A stretch of 64,000 bases of DNA from NCBI RefSeq assembly GCF_022489065.1, contig NZ_JAKVTW010000012.1:82239-146238 (forward strand), given 5' to 3'. The notes under the pieces are model-generated. The model was given only the letters and a program-made list of their open reading frames with translations, searched no databases and was not told the DNA's origin. Source of the stretch: Vreelandella neptunia. Lineage in GTDB: Bacteria; Pseudomonadota; Gammaproteobacteria; Pseudomonadales; Halomonadaceae. This document shows positions 39,208 through 47,375 of this stretch, one piece after another; position 1 is the first letter of the stretch, and the number at the start of each line of letters is the position of its first letter. A program made the translations under genes and the position numbers.

Positions 39208-40695
39208 TTAAGTATTTAAAGCACTATCGTAGGCGAGACCCAGGCGCTGTATGCCTGGGTCGATACGTTCCCTTTCAATAGCACCAAATCCCAAGCGGAA
39301 AAAGCGTCTCGGTGGGGCGGCATCAAAGAAGTGCTGGAAGCCAGGTTCAATGAGCACGCCTCGTTGAGCCGCATGCCAGGCAAGGCGCTGGGTATCGATG
39401 CTGGAATCTGCCTCCATCCAGAAGGCGCTAGAGCGGCTACTACTGTGGCTATGGCAGCCAGGTAACGCTTGGTCGATGGCAAGACGCATCGCATCCCGCC
39501 GCCGGTCAATCTCTTCCACATGCAGTTTGAGATAGCGCTCGTAGTAGCCCTGGGAAATAAACTGTGCCAACTGGTGCTGTAAGGCCGCGGGCGGATGGCG
39601 ATACATCATCCGCCGCAGTGCCCGTAATTCATCAATCAATTCCGCATCCGCTACCACATAGCCCATTCGCAGCCCTGGTGAGAGTGCTTTGGATAAGCTG
39701 CCCATATAGATAATCCGCGCACTCTGCGCACTGGCTTTCAGCGCCGGAAGCGCGAACTGATCGCCGTGAATCTCGGCGTCGTAGTCATCCTCGATGACGA
39801 TTTGGTCTCGGTGGGGTAGTTGTGCCAGCAGGGCATCACGCCTGGCCCGGCTCATGGTGACGCCTGTCGGCACCTGATGGCTAGGCATGACATAGAGGTA
39901 GTCGCACTGCTGGGTGTTCTCCAGGCGCATACCTTCATTATCCACCGCCTGAAATTGCAGGTTGGCACCACGGTGGGCAAACACATTCATCGCTTCACGG
40001 TAACCGGGTGACTCCAAGGCTACTCGGGTCCCCCGATGGCAGAGCAGTTGCGCAATCAGGTACAGCGCGTTTTGCGTGCCCATGGTAATCAGAATCTCTT
40101 CTGGCCGAGCAAAAATACCTCGCCGCGGTAAAATGCGTTTACGAAGTTGTTCAATCAGCAGTGGATCATCCTGATCGATGCGGTCACGCAGCCACGGTTT
40201 ATCGCGCTGCGAACTTAATAAACGACGAGAAACATCGCGCCATTGGGCTAGAGGAAAGAGCCGCGTATCTAATTGGCCATAAATAAACGGGTACGCATAC
40301 TCTGACCAATTGCCTGGTTTGAGAATCCCTTGGTAGTTAGTAGGGCGCTGAGTAATGCGTTTGTGCCAGTTTGGTGCAGTTATTGATTCAGCGCTTTTTT
40401 CAGTTAATGCTGTTAAAGATGAATTAAACACTAAATGCGGGTCGTAATAGTCAGGGTGCAAGTAATAGCCGCTACGCGGTCGACTTACTAAGTAGCCATC
40501 TTCGACCAGTGTTTCATAAACAATCGACACCGTATTACGTGAAATACCCAGCTGTTGAGAGAGTTTACGGCAAGAGGGAAGCGCGTCATCAATGGGCAAA
40601 CTGCCTAAGCGAATCGCTTCCAATAGTGTTTCACGCAGTTGCTCCTGCAGGCAGGTGGAAGCGTTAGGGTCGACCTCAAGACACAGTGTTGTCAT
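39208..40695 (-). CDS. MocR-type regulator (GntR HTH plus aminotransferase domain)
   Basis: Transcription factor of 495 residues. The N-terminal winged helix (PSCRKLSQQLGISRNTVSIVYETLVEDGY) is fused to a class I aminotransferase-like domain. The PLP lysine is retained in YMGSLSKALSPGLRMGY, with DDYDAE for the ring-N Asp. MocR proteins sense PLP-amine adducts and bind repeated sites. It is divergent from the ABC transporter and convergent with the aminotransferase. Confidence 0.9.
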   Translation of the reverse strand: MTTLCLEVDPNASTCLQEQLRETLLEAIRLGSLPIDDALPSCRKLSQQLGISRNTVSIVYETLVEDGYLVSRPRSGYYLHPDYYDPHLVFNSSLTALTEKSAESITAPNWHKRITQRPTNYQGILKPGNWSEYAYPFIYGQLDTRLFPLAQWRDVSRRLLSSQRDKPWLRDRIDQDDPLLIEQLRKRILPRRGIFARPEEILITMGTQNALYLIAQLLCHRGTRVALESPGYREAMNVFAHRGANLQFQAVDNEGMRLENTQQCDYLYVMPSHQVPTGVTMSRARRDALLAQLPHRDQIVIEDDYDAEIHGDQFALPALKASAQSARIIYMGSLSKALSPGLRMGYVVADAELIDELRALRRMMYRHPPAALQHQLAQFISQGYYERYLKLHVEEIDRRRDAMRLAIDQALPGCHSHSSSRSSAFWMEADSSIDTQRLAWHAAQRGVLIEPGFQHFFDAAPPRRFFRLGFGAIERERIDPGIQRLGLAYDSALNT

Positions 40696-40764
40696 GCACT
40701 CCTCCTTCTCAGATAAACCCTCTCTGTACTTAAGCTAAGCATATTTCGTGCCAGTTTTAAGATG

Positions 40765-40801
40765 GCCAACTGTCCTTTTACTTTACGCCAACTGGCTCTA
40801 A
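40765..40801. promoter_or_regulatory. Direct repeats and shared 12-mer before the amino-compound ABC operon
   Basis: GCCAACTG occurs at 40765-40772 and 40787-40794, 22 bp apart (two helical turns). The related inverted GCCAGTT lies at 40750-40756. AACTGGCTCTAA at 40790-40801 is the exact inverse of the element before the aminotransferase. Spaced direct repeats are typical for MocR proteins. Confidence 0.55.
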
Positions 40802-40890
40802 TCGGAAGGAGGATAAAAAACTAGGGTGAAGTCACTTCAACTTGTAACCGTTTGGTTAGCGATGGTTGTCCACTCTAGGGGAATAAGGCG

Positions 40891-41748
40891 ATGAAAAAAG
40901 TAGCTGTTTTAACCTCCGCACTAAGCGTTGGTGTCCTTGCTTTAAGCGTGTCATTAACCGTGACAGCCGCCGACTTGGAAGAAATAGAGAGCCGTGGCTA
41001 CATGAGCGTGGCCACCGAAGATAATTACGCACCGTTTAACTTTATGAGTGGTAGCGACCCTGATGGCTTTATCAAAGACATCTTGATTGAGCTGGAAGAG
41101 TACTCAGACTTCGAAATCCGTCAGGATATTTTGCCGTGGACTGGGCTTCTGGCTTCCGTTTCATCGGGCCAGTACGACATGGCGCTTACCGGTGCCTCAG
41201 TGACTGATGAGCGCCTGCGTGTATTTAACTACGCGCCGCCGTTTGCCTCTGCCCAGCACTTTTACATCAAACGGGCGGGCGATGACCGTATCAATAGCAT
41301 TGAAGATCTAAGCGGCATGACGCTGGGCGTGCAGGCGGGTAGTGCACTGCTTTCGCGCCTTCCAGAGCTGGAAGTCATGCTGGAAGAGACCGGCGGCGAG
41401 CTGGGCGATGTTATGCAGTATGAAGCCTATCCAGAGATTTATGCGGATCTGGCCAATGGCCGTGTCGATTACGTGATCAATTCCATCGTGCCGGTTAATG
41501 ACCTGATTAGTGAGCGCCCTGACGTATTTGAAGCGGGCCAAGCGGTCTCCGGCCCCGGCTACGTGGCTTGGCCAATGCCCAAAGACAGCCCCGAGCTGCT
41601 GACTTACATCACTGACTTTATGAGCCACCTACGTGATTCAGGCCGTCTAGCAGAGCTACAGGAAGAGTGGTTTGGCGAGTCGTTTGACGATCTACCGACA
41701 ACCCCCATCACCTCGGTGGAAGAGTTCCACGAAATGGCCGGTATGTAA
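40891..41748 (+). CDS. Polar-amino-acid ABC transporter binding protein
   Basis: Periplasmic SBP of 285 residues, family 3. A signal peptide ends near TVTAAD. Family landmarks are YMSVATEDNYAPFNF, the binding-site segment MALTGASVTDERL and the LGVQAGSA loop. The second domain carries the acidic YPEIYADLANGRVDYV. Such proteins bind amino acids, opines or ectoines. It leads a four-gene importer and is followed by a long stem-loop. Confidence 0.9.
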   Translation: MKKVAVLTSALSVGVLALSVSLTVTAADLEEIESRGYMSVATEDNYAPFNFMSGSDPDGFIKDILIELEEYSDFEIRQDILPWTGLLASVSSGQYDMALTGASVTDERLRVFNYAPPFASAQHFYIKRAGDDRINSIEDLSGMTLGVQAGSALLSRLPELEVMLEETGGELGDVMQYEAYPEIYADLANGRVDYVINSIVPVNDLISERPDVFEAGQAVSGPGYVAWPMPKDSPELLTYITDFMSHLRDSGRLAELQEEWFGESFDDLPTTPITSVEEFHEMAGM

Positions 41749-41760
41749 GCGTGATGTATA

Positions 41761-41795
41761 ACAGCCGCTCACCGGATAAACGGTGCAGCGGCTGT
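41761..41795 (+). terminator. Stem-loop between ABC binding-protein and permease genes
   Basis: ACAGCCGCT (41761-41769) pairs with AGCGGCTGT (41787-41795). An inner CACCG/CGGTG stem adds five pairs around a 6-nt loop with a one-base bulge. The tail GTGTCTTT is only partly T-rich, so it may attenuate or protect the upstream mRNA. Confidence 0.5.
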
Positions 41796-41825
41796 GTGTC
41801 TTTATCCAGCGAGTAAGGGGGACGC

Positions 41826-42467
41826 ATGGACAGTAGCGCATGGGGACTTCTCATTCAGGGGGCCTGGACAACACTGTGGATATCCGGCATCTCCATTGTC
41901 ATTGGCGTAGTAATGGGGCTGATAATCGCCTTGCTAAGAGTGGCAAAAATCCCCGTTCTGCATCAGTTGCTGGGGGTTTATATTAGCCTGGCAAGAGCCA
42001 CACCGCTGGTAACGTTGGTGCTCTTCATCTTTTTAACCGCACCGACCATGGGCGTTAACCTTAATCGCAATGTGGCCGGTATTATTGCGCTAACCCTCAA
42101 TACCACCGCCTTTAACGCCGAAATATGGCGCTCTGCATTCAACAACTTTTCCAAAGAACAGCGTGAAGCGGCGCTGGCGATTGGCATGACCCCTTGGGTC
42201 TATTTTCGCCGCATTATGCTGCCGCAAATCACCATCACCAGCCTGCCGGGATTGGTAAATGAGATGTCGTTTCTAATTAAAGGCAGCCCCGCCATAGCCG
42301 TCATCGGCGTGGTCGATTTGACCCGCGTGACCAATCGTATTTCAGCGGTAACCTACGACCCTCTGCCGCCCATTTTAGCGGCGGCGGCCTTGTATATGCT
42401 GATTATCAGTCTGCTGGTATGGCTTCAACGTGTGGCTGAGCGTAAAGCCAGCCGGCTGGCCGTCTAA
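41826..42467 (+). CDS. Amino-acid ABC transporter permease 1
   Basis: Inner-membrane protein of 213 residues with five hydrophobic segments (HisM/GlnP family). The cytoplasmic EAA loop is EQREAALAIGMTPWVYFRRI, and the N-terminal GAWTTLWISGISIVIG motif is typical of this family. AAGGGGG precedes the ATG. It pairs with the permease encoded 24 bp downstream. Confidence 0.92.
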   Translation: MDSSAWGLLIQGAWTTLWISGISIVIGVVMGLIIALLRVAKIPVLHQLLGVYISLARATPLVTLVLFIFLTAPTMGVNLNRNVAGIIALTLNTTAFNAEIWRSAFNNFSKEQREAALAIGMTPWVYFRRIMLPQITITSLPGLVNEMSFLIKGSPAIAVIGVVDLTRVTNRISAVTYDPLPPILAAAALYMLIISLLVWLQRVAERKASRLAV

Positions 42468-42491
42468 CATGGCCAACAAAGGGGAGCCTTT

Positions 42492-43157
42492 ATGAGCAAC
42501 TGGGATATTCTTTGGTCATCGCATGATGTGTTTTTGAATGGCTTTTATAACACCTTAAAACTGTTCAGTTTATCCGCAGTGCTAGCGTTTATATTGGGCA
42601 GTGGCATTGTATTCTTACTGGAAGGGTCTCGTCCGCGCTTAAAAATTCCGCTGCGCATTTTTATTGATGGTATGCGCATGCTGCCGTTTTTGATATTGGC
42701 TTATCTGCTCTATTACGGCTTACCCAGCGCAGGCATCCGTATGAGTGCCTGGACGGCGGGGATCATTGCGTTAGTGATATACCATGGGGCTTACTTTGCG
42801 GAAATATTACGTGGCTGTCGCACCACCTTTGCCCAAGGGCAGGTTGAAGCGGCGGTCGCCCAGGGTTTTTCGCTGCCCAGCATGTTTATGCGCATTATTT
42901 TGCCGCAGCTGATTTTGAAGACAAGAGGATTGCTGGGTAACCAACTGATTATTTTGCTGAAAGATACCGCCTTTCTAGTGATCATCACCGTGCGCGAACT
43001 CACTGCGGCGGCGAGCAGCCTGTCGAGCACCTACTTCATTCCCATGGAGGCGTTCATTGTGGTGATCGGCTTCTACTGGCTGATCAGCATTGGTTTAGAA
43101 CTGTTTATCAAAATGATTGGCCGTTTTGGCGCCAAGCGAGGATTCGAAAATGCCTGA
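42492..43157 (+). CDS. Amino-acid ABC transporter permease 2
   Basis: Inner-membrane protein of 221 residues, HisM/GlnP family. N-terminal GFYNTLKLFSLSAVLAFILG is the family start, and the EAA loop is QVEAAVAQGFSLPSMFMRI. GGGGAGC precedes the ATG. Its stop overlaps the ATPase start by 8 bp. The two permeases form the heterodimeric channel. Confidence 0.92.
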   Translation: MSNWDILWSSHDVFLNGFYNTLKLFSLSAVLAFILGSGIVFLLEGSRPRLKIPLRIFIDGMRMLPFLILAYLLYYGLPSAGIRMSAWTAGIIALVIYHGAYFAEILRGCRTTFAQGQVEAAVAQGFSLPSMFMRIILPQLILKTRGLLGNQLIILLKDTAFLVIITVRELTAAASSLSSTYFIPMEAFIVVIGFYWLISIGLELFIKMIGRFGAKRGFENA

Positions 43158-43917
43158 GACCGCCGCTGTTAGTATTCGTAATCTTTCCAAAAGCTTCGAT
43201 GGCACCGAAGTGCTGCGGGATGTTTCGTTGGAAGTACAGCCGGGGGAAGTGGTGAGTATTTTAGGCTCATCGGGTTCCGGCAAATCCACCTTATTACGTT
43301 GCATAAACTGGCTGGAAACCCCAGACCGTGGCGACATCCGTATTGCCGGTGACCGTATTGGCATTAGCGACAGCGGTAAAGTCATGTCCCGCCGTCAGCT
43401 GGCAACCATGCGTGCGCGCTTAGGAATGGTATTCCAGGGGTTTAATTTATGGCCCCATTTGAGTGTGCTGCGCAATGTCACTGAGGCGCCTATCCATGTT
43501 CAGGGCCTCAGTAAAGCCGAGGCAGAAGAGCGAGCAATGGCGCTGCTTGAGAAAGTGGGTATGGTCGAGAAGCGTGACGACTATCCGTACACGCTATCAG
43601 GTGGTCAAAAGCAGCGGGTAGCCATCGCCCGAGCGCTTGCCATGCAGCCGAAGGTGATGCTGTTTGATGAGCCCACTTCAGCCCTTGATCCTGAGCTAGT
43701 CGGCGAAGTACTTGGGGTGATCAAAGACCTCTCCAAAGAGGGCTACACCATGGTGTTGGTGACCCATGAGATGGAGTTTGCTCGGGCGGTCTCCGATCAA
43801 GTGGTGTTCCTTGATAAAGGCATCATTATTGAAAAATCCCACCCCAGCGAGTTCTTTGAGAACCCGAAAACCGACCGGGTCAGGCGCTTTTTGGAGCTTG
43901 AAGCGCCTGCAGTTTAA
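43150..43917 (+). CDS. Amino-acid ABC transporter ATP-binding protein
   Basis: ATPase of 255 residues. Walker A GSSGSGKST, signature LSGGQKQR, Walker B VMLFDEPTSALD and switch His in VTHEMEF are present. ATG 43150 fits the family start (the upstream extension lies within the permease gene). It has the small size of amino-acid importers, without a regulatory tail. Confidence 0.93.
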   Translation: MPETAAVSIRNLSKSFDGTEVLRDVSLEVQPGEVVSILGSSGSGKSTLLRCINWLETPDRGDIRIAGDRIGISDSGKVMSRRQLATMRARLGMVFQGFNLWPHLSVLRNVTEAPIHVQGLSKAEAEERAMALLEKVGMVEKRDDYPYTLSGGQKQRVAIARALAMQPKVMLFDEPTSALDPELVGEVLGVIKDLSKEGYTMVLVTHEMEFARAVSDQVVFLDKGIIIEKSHPSEFFENPKTDRVRRFLELEAPAV

Positions 43918-43923
43918 CTTGCC

Positions 43924-43947
43924 AAGAGGGGCTTCCCCTCTTTCTTT
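43924..43947 (+). terminator. Terminator of the amino-compound ABC operon
   Basis: AAGAGGGG (43924-43931), loop CTT, CCCCTCTT (43935-43942), then TCTTT. It lies 7 bp after the ATPase stop. Confidence 0.75.
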
Positions 43948-43959
43948 AATGCGAGCACA

Positions 43960-45231
43960 TCACGCTGAATGCGTTGTACTCGTTGGCACAGATTCCGATG
44001 TTTTTCCCGCTGCTTCCACCGAATCGGCCAGCATATCGGCGGTGATGGCAGAGAGCGTCCAGCCCAGGTGGCCGTGGCCAGTGTTGTAGAACACGGTGGG
44101 TAACTTGCCTGGGCCAACTTTGGGCAGCATGTTAGGCAGCATTGGCCGCAGGCCCGCCCAGGGCACCACGCGGCGGGTGCTGACGCCCGGAAAGCACTCT
44201 TCCACCCAGCGGATTAGCGGGCGGATGCGGTTGTCGCGGATATCGCGGTTAAAGCCGTTAAACTCGGCGGTGCCTGCAATACGGAAGCGGTCATCGCCCA
44301 GGCGGCTGGTGACCAGCTTGGTTTCATCATCCAACAGGCTAACGGTGGGCGCTGCCTGCTGCGAGGCAGCATCATCCAACTCTACGGTAATCGAATAGCC
44401 TTTGACGGGATAGATATTGACCCGGTCGCCCAATTTGGCGGCTAGCATGCGGCTGCCCACCCCGGCGCATACCACAACGCTATCAAAGGTCTCTCTCACT
44501 GGTTCGCCGTCGGTCTCGCCTTCAATAGTGGCGGTGATCCATGCGTGCTGTTCGTCCGCGCCGATATCCTGCACGCTGTGGCCATAGTTAAGCGTTACGC
44601 CGCGGCGCTCTGCGGCTTGCGCCAGGCCGTGAGTAAACTTATGGATATCCCCGGTGGCGTCGCTTTCGGTGAAGAAGCCGCCGTAGTAGTTGCCCGCCAG
44701 AGTGGGTTCGATGGTGCGCATTTCGTCAGGAGTGACCGCGCGACGCTCCAGGCCGCCTTTGCTGAGCAGTTGCGATACCTTGGCGGCGTGGTCATAGCCC
44801 GCTTTATCGCGGTAGATATGCAGAATACCTTTCTGCTTCAAATCGAAATCGATCTGCTCTTCCTGCGCCCACTGAAACAGGTACTCGCGGGCGGCAATGG
44901 CCAGTCGTGCGGTTTCGGTTGTGTTGGCAGAGTAGCGGGGGATCGAGGCAATAAATTCGCCAAACCAACTCAGCTTGTGCCAGCTTGGGCGGGGGTTAAC
45001 CAGGAGCGGGGCGTCGTTTCTCAGCATCCAGCGCAAGCCTTTGATAACCGTGGGCCAGTGGTTCCACACTTCGGCGTTTGACGCCGAGAGCTGACCGCCG
45101 TTGGCAAAGGATGTTTCCATTGCGGCGTAGCGATGCTTTTCAAAGACGGTTACGTCATAGCCACGTTTAGCCAGAGCGTAGGCGCTGGTAATGCCGGTGA
45201 TACCACCACCGATAACGGCAATGCGTTGCAT
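43960..45231 (-). CDS. DadA-like FAD-dependent amino acid dehydrogenase/oxidase under glycine control
   Basis: Flavoprotein of 423 residues in the DAO/DadA family. The FAD motif is VIGGGITGITSAYALAKRG. ETSFANGGQLSASNAEVW is the DadA-type flavin contact region, and the C-terminal NTGHGHLGWTLS closes the FAD site. ATG 45231 follows GGAGAGAG. DadA oxidatively deaminates D-amino acids, passing electrons to the respiratory chain. A tandem glycine riboswitch in its leader suggests that glycine, or a D-amino acid linked to glycine, is the real substrate (inference). Confidence 0.88.
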   Translation of the reverse strand: MQRIAVIGGGITGITSAYALAKRGYDVTVFEKHRYAAMETSFANGGQLSASNAEVWNHWPTVIKGLRWMLRNDAPLLVNPRPSWHKLSWFGEFIASIPRYSANTTETARLAIAAREYLFQWAQEEQIDFDLKQKGILHIYRDKAGYDHAAKVSQLLSKGGLERRAVTPDEMRTIEPTLAGNYYGGFFTESDATGDIHKFTHGLAQAAERRGVTLNYGHSVQDIGADEQHAWITATIEGETDGEPVRETFDSVVVCAGVGSRMLAAKLGDRVNIYPVKGYSITVELDDAASQQAAPTVSLLDDETKLVTSRLGDDRFRIAGTAEFNGFNRDIRDNRIRPLIRWVEECFPGVSTRRVVPWAGLRPMLPNMLPKVGPGKLPTVFYNTGHGHLGWTLSAITADMLADSVEAAGKTSESVPTSTTHSA

Positions 45232-45294
45232 AACTCTCTCCAGATTGTATGAGCGTCGGGAATACCACCTAACGGCGTAATTGCTGCTGGGCGT

Positions 45295-45495
45295 ACCCCT
45301 TCCGTCATGGAACCTGAGAGATTCACGCACCCGCTGGGCGCGCTTGCTCCTTCGGTGGGCTGAGTAACGCAGTCATCAGCCGCTCTTCGGAAAGTGATGG
45401 TGATAGCGGTCCGTTTGCCTGAGAGTTTCCGGGGCTGTTGCTCCTTCGGCGCTGGCGCATCGAGTGTTGATGCGCCAAGCTCTCCCGCTATCACG
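45295..45495 (-). ncRNA. Tandem glycine riboswitch (gcvT element)
   Basis: On the minus strand two glycine aptamers follow in series. The first has GCGGGAGAGC, a P3 hairpin with GGCGCATC/GATGCGCC arms, GCGCCGAAGGAGCAA and AAACTCTCAGGCAAA followed by GGACCGC. The second has GAAGAGC, CACCGAAGGAGCAA and ATCTCTCAGG. Its closing P1 pairs CTTTCCG with CGGAAGG. These are the conserved cores of the known gcvT RNA. The expression platform is the next 60 nt up to the ribosome site of the DadA-like gene. Confidence 0.93.
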
Positions 45496-45505
45496 TTGCT
45501 GCTTT

Positions 45506-45559
45506 TGTTTTAATGCAAATAGTTTTAACACAATCAGTTTTAACGTGACTAGTTTTAGC
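45506..45559. repeat. Four 15-bp tandem repeats before the riboswitch
   Basis: Units begin at 45506, 45521, 45536 and 45551, each with the core GTTTTAA or GTTTTAG (TGTTTTAATGCAAAT, AGTTTTAACACAATC, AGTTTTAACGTGACT, AGTTTTAGC). They cover the expected promoter of the riboswitch transcript. A 15-bp period is not a helical repeat, so local duplication is likely. Confidence 0.65.
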
Positions 45560-45713
45560 ATGGTAGTCGACTAAGGTCGTGAACGCTTATTCCACGGGCT
45601 GAAATCGCAGAGTGATACACGCCGTTGGGATGGATTATCCTGTTCTGCTTTGCTCAACCAGCGTATTTAACCGACAATGCCAAGCTTATCCTTCTCAGCC
45701 TTGGGTACTATCA

Positions 45714-46022
45714 ATGCAAGCAAATGCGATGCAGGTAAACGGATTTTTTGACGAAATAGGCGAGACCATTGGCGAAGCAATCCGCGTAGTGGTTGAGTTC
45801 TTATTGGGCATATTTACCAATTTCTTTGGTGCCTTTGGTGATTTTATCGATGGCTTAACCCGCTCTCTGGGAATAAACGATTCTTTTTTTAGTATTGCCG
45901 TTCTGGTCGTTGGCCTATTGATTCTGTTTGGCGGTGTACGTGCATTTCTGCGCGGCTCGCTGATTGGGGGGATATTTCGTACCTTATTGGGTCTGTTCAT
46001 TCTTTCGTGGTTGATGATGTAG
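45714..46022 (+). CDS. Small hydrophobic membrane protein, unknown
   Basis: About 102 residues if started at ATG 45714 (ATG 45729 also possible); the frame extends to 45612 but without family support. An amphipathic stretch, FFDEIGETIGEAIRVVVEFLLGIFTNFF, spans the first third. Two hydrophobic segments follow in the C-terminal half, linked by RAFLRGSL. No clear Shine-Dalgarno is seen. The DNA between the riboswitch and this gene otherwise holds only the promoter repeats. Function unknown. Confidence 0.55.
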   Translation: MQANAMQVNGFFDEIGETIGEAIRVVVEFLLGIFTNFFGAFGDFIDGLTRSLGINDSFFSIAVLVVGLLILFGGVRAFLRGSLIGGIFRTLLGLFILSWLMM

Positions 46023-46143
46023 GGGGCTGTTTCCGCCTAAGCCACCGTCTTGAGTTGGCTTCATGCAATGTATGACGCATTGTCATTTGCTTATTTGGTG
46101 CATCTTGTCATCATTTGCACTCATTTTGTGCAAAGCGAGTACA

Positions 46144-46671
46144 ATGAAAACTTATCTTGGCAAGATGCGGGGCCAGCCAGTTAAACGCGCCCGGGTAGGC
46201 TGGCAGGATGCTTTTTGGTCATGGGTCGGGGCCTTTACCGGTATGGTGGTCATTTGCTGGTTAAGCTCGGCGTGGCTGTCACAACAACTGCTTATCGTAG
46301 GCTCCTTCGGCGCAACCTCGGTGCTCATCTATGCAGCCCCTGAAAGCCCCTTTGCCCAGCCCTGCCACGTATTGTTTGGCAGCGTGCTCTCCGCAGGTAT
46401 TGGCGTTGCTTGCTACCAATTGCTGGGAGCGACACCGCTCTCAATGGCTCTGGCCGTATCACTGTCGGTGCTGGGTATGCAGCTAACCCATACGGTTCAT
46501 CCACCGGGAGCAGCGGCGGCCCTGATTGCGGTCGGCGGGGGTGCCAGCGTTCATCAGTTGGGATGGTGGTATCCGCTTTTGCCAATCGGTGCGGGCAGTA
46601 TAGTCATGCTGATAATCGCCATACTGGTCAATAACCTTGCCCGTCACCGCCGATATCCACGCTACTGGTAA
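46144..46671 (+). CDS. HPP-family membrane protein
   Basis: Inner-membrane protein of 175 residues with about four to five hydrophobic segments. The family motif HTVHPPGAAAAL is clear, preceded by GSFGATSVLIYAAPESPFAQP. Some HPP proteins transport nitrite in chloroplasts and cyanobacteria; this bacterial branch is uncharacterised. ATG 46144 is chosen to match the family start. The stop lies 2 bp from the convergent ChaC gene. Confidence 0.87.
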   Translation: MKTYLGKMRGQPVKRARVGWQDAFWSWVGAFTGMVVICWLSSAWLSQQLLIVGSFGATSVLIYAAPESPFAQPCHVLFGSVLSAGIGVACYQLLGATPLSMALAVSLSVLGMQLTHTVHPPGAAAALIAVGGGASVHQLGWWYPLLPIGAGSIVMLIIAILVNNLARHRRYPRYW

Positions 46672-46673
46672 TG

Positions 46674-47246
46674 TTAAAAGCTGCTCAACTTCTGCTCCAG
46701 GGCAAAAATATGGGCGTCTTTGGCGCCGAGCTCCCGCAGCGCCTTGGCCAGATTGACCAAGTAGTCACGATTGGGGCCGCTGGGGCCGTGGGCATTGGCA
46801 ATTTGCTGAGCGATCTCGGCAAGCGGCGCCTCACCCAGGAAGGCCGGGTTATCTTCGCTGGCTAAATAGATAAGCCCTTCGCTCTGCTCGGCGGTATCGC
46901 CATTGTCGTCAAAAAAAGTGAGCGGCACTTTTTCCCGCAAATAGCCGTTTTTCTCCCGAATATCCAGTGGAGCCAGTACTTCCGGCGTAATTCGGTAGGC
47001 CATACCATGGCACACCGCTCCTTCAGTGCGAATTAAGGTGGCCACCCGTCCTGGCGATTCAACTGTCCCTCGATGGTCGTGGGAACCTTGCCAAAAACGC
47101 CGTTCCCAACCGGTTATATAAGCCGGGCGGCGCTCTAGATAAGCAAAATCGGCTTTCCAGATCAGCGAGCCATAGCCAAAAAGCCAAATAGCCGTGTGAC
47201 CATCGAAGAAGTTGCGTTGCTGGTTGAGTGCAGTGGTATCAAGCAT
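46674..47246 (-). CDS. ChaC-type gamma-glutamylcyclotransferase
   Basis: Cytosolic enzyme of 190 residues. The substrate-binding loop FGYGSLIW is the ChaC hallmark, and the catalytic Glu is expected near DIREKNGYLRE. ChaC proteins degrade glutathione to 5-oxoproline and Cys-Gly. It stands alone between convergent and divergent genes. Confidence 0.9.
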   Translation of the reverse strand: MLDTTALNQQRNFFDGHTAIWLFGYGSLIWKADFAYLERRPAYITGWERRFWQGSHDHRGTVESPGRVATLIRTEGAVCHGMAYRITPEVLAPLDIREKNGYLREKVPLTFFDDNGDTAEQSEGLIYLASEDNPAFLGEAPLAEIAQQIANAHGPSGPNRDYLVNLAKALRELGAKDAHIFALEQKLSSF

Positions 47247-47375
47247 CGGTATCAGCCAACGTTTTTAAGACACAGTTTTCAAGTAACATGGTGGGCAACT
47301 AGTTTGTAAAACAGCCATCTTAACACGGCATGGTTGAACACCCACTTGACCTCGAATAGCACAATAGGAGCTGTC

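Noticed and set aside
44545..45081. A 178-codon plus-strand frame opposite the DadA-like gene.
   Set aside because: It is the antisense shadow of a clear FAD enzyme with motifs throughout; no ribosome site or homology.
45150..45494. A 114-codon minus-strand open frame reading through the riboswitch and into the DadA-like gene in another frame.
   Set aside because: It is produced by the conserved RNA sequence; the two glycine aptamers explain this DNA and there is no domain or ribosome site.
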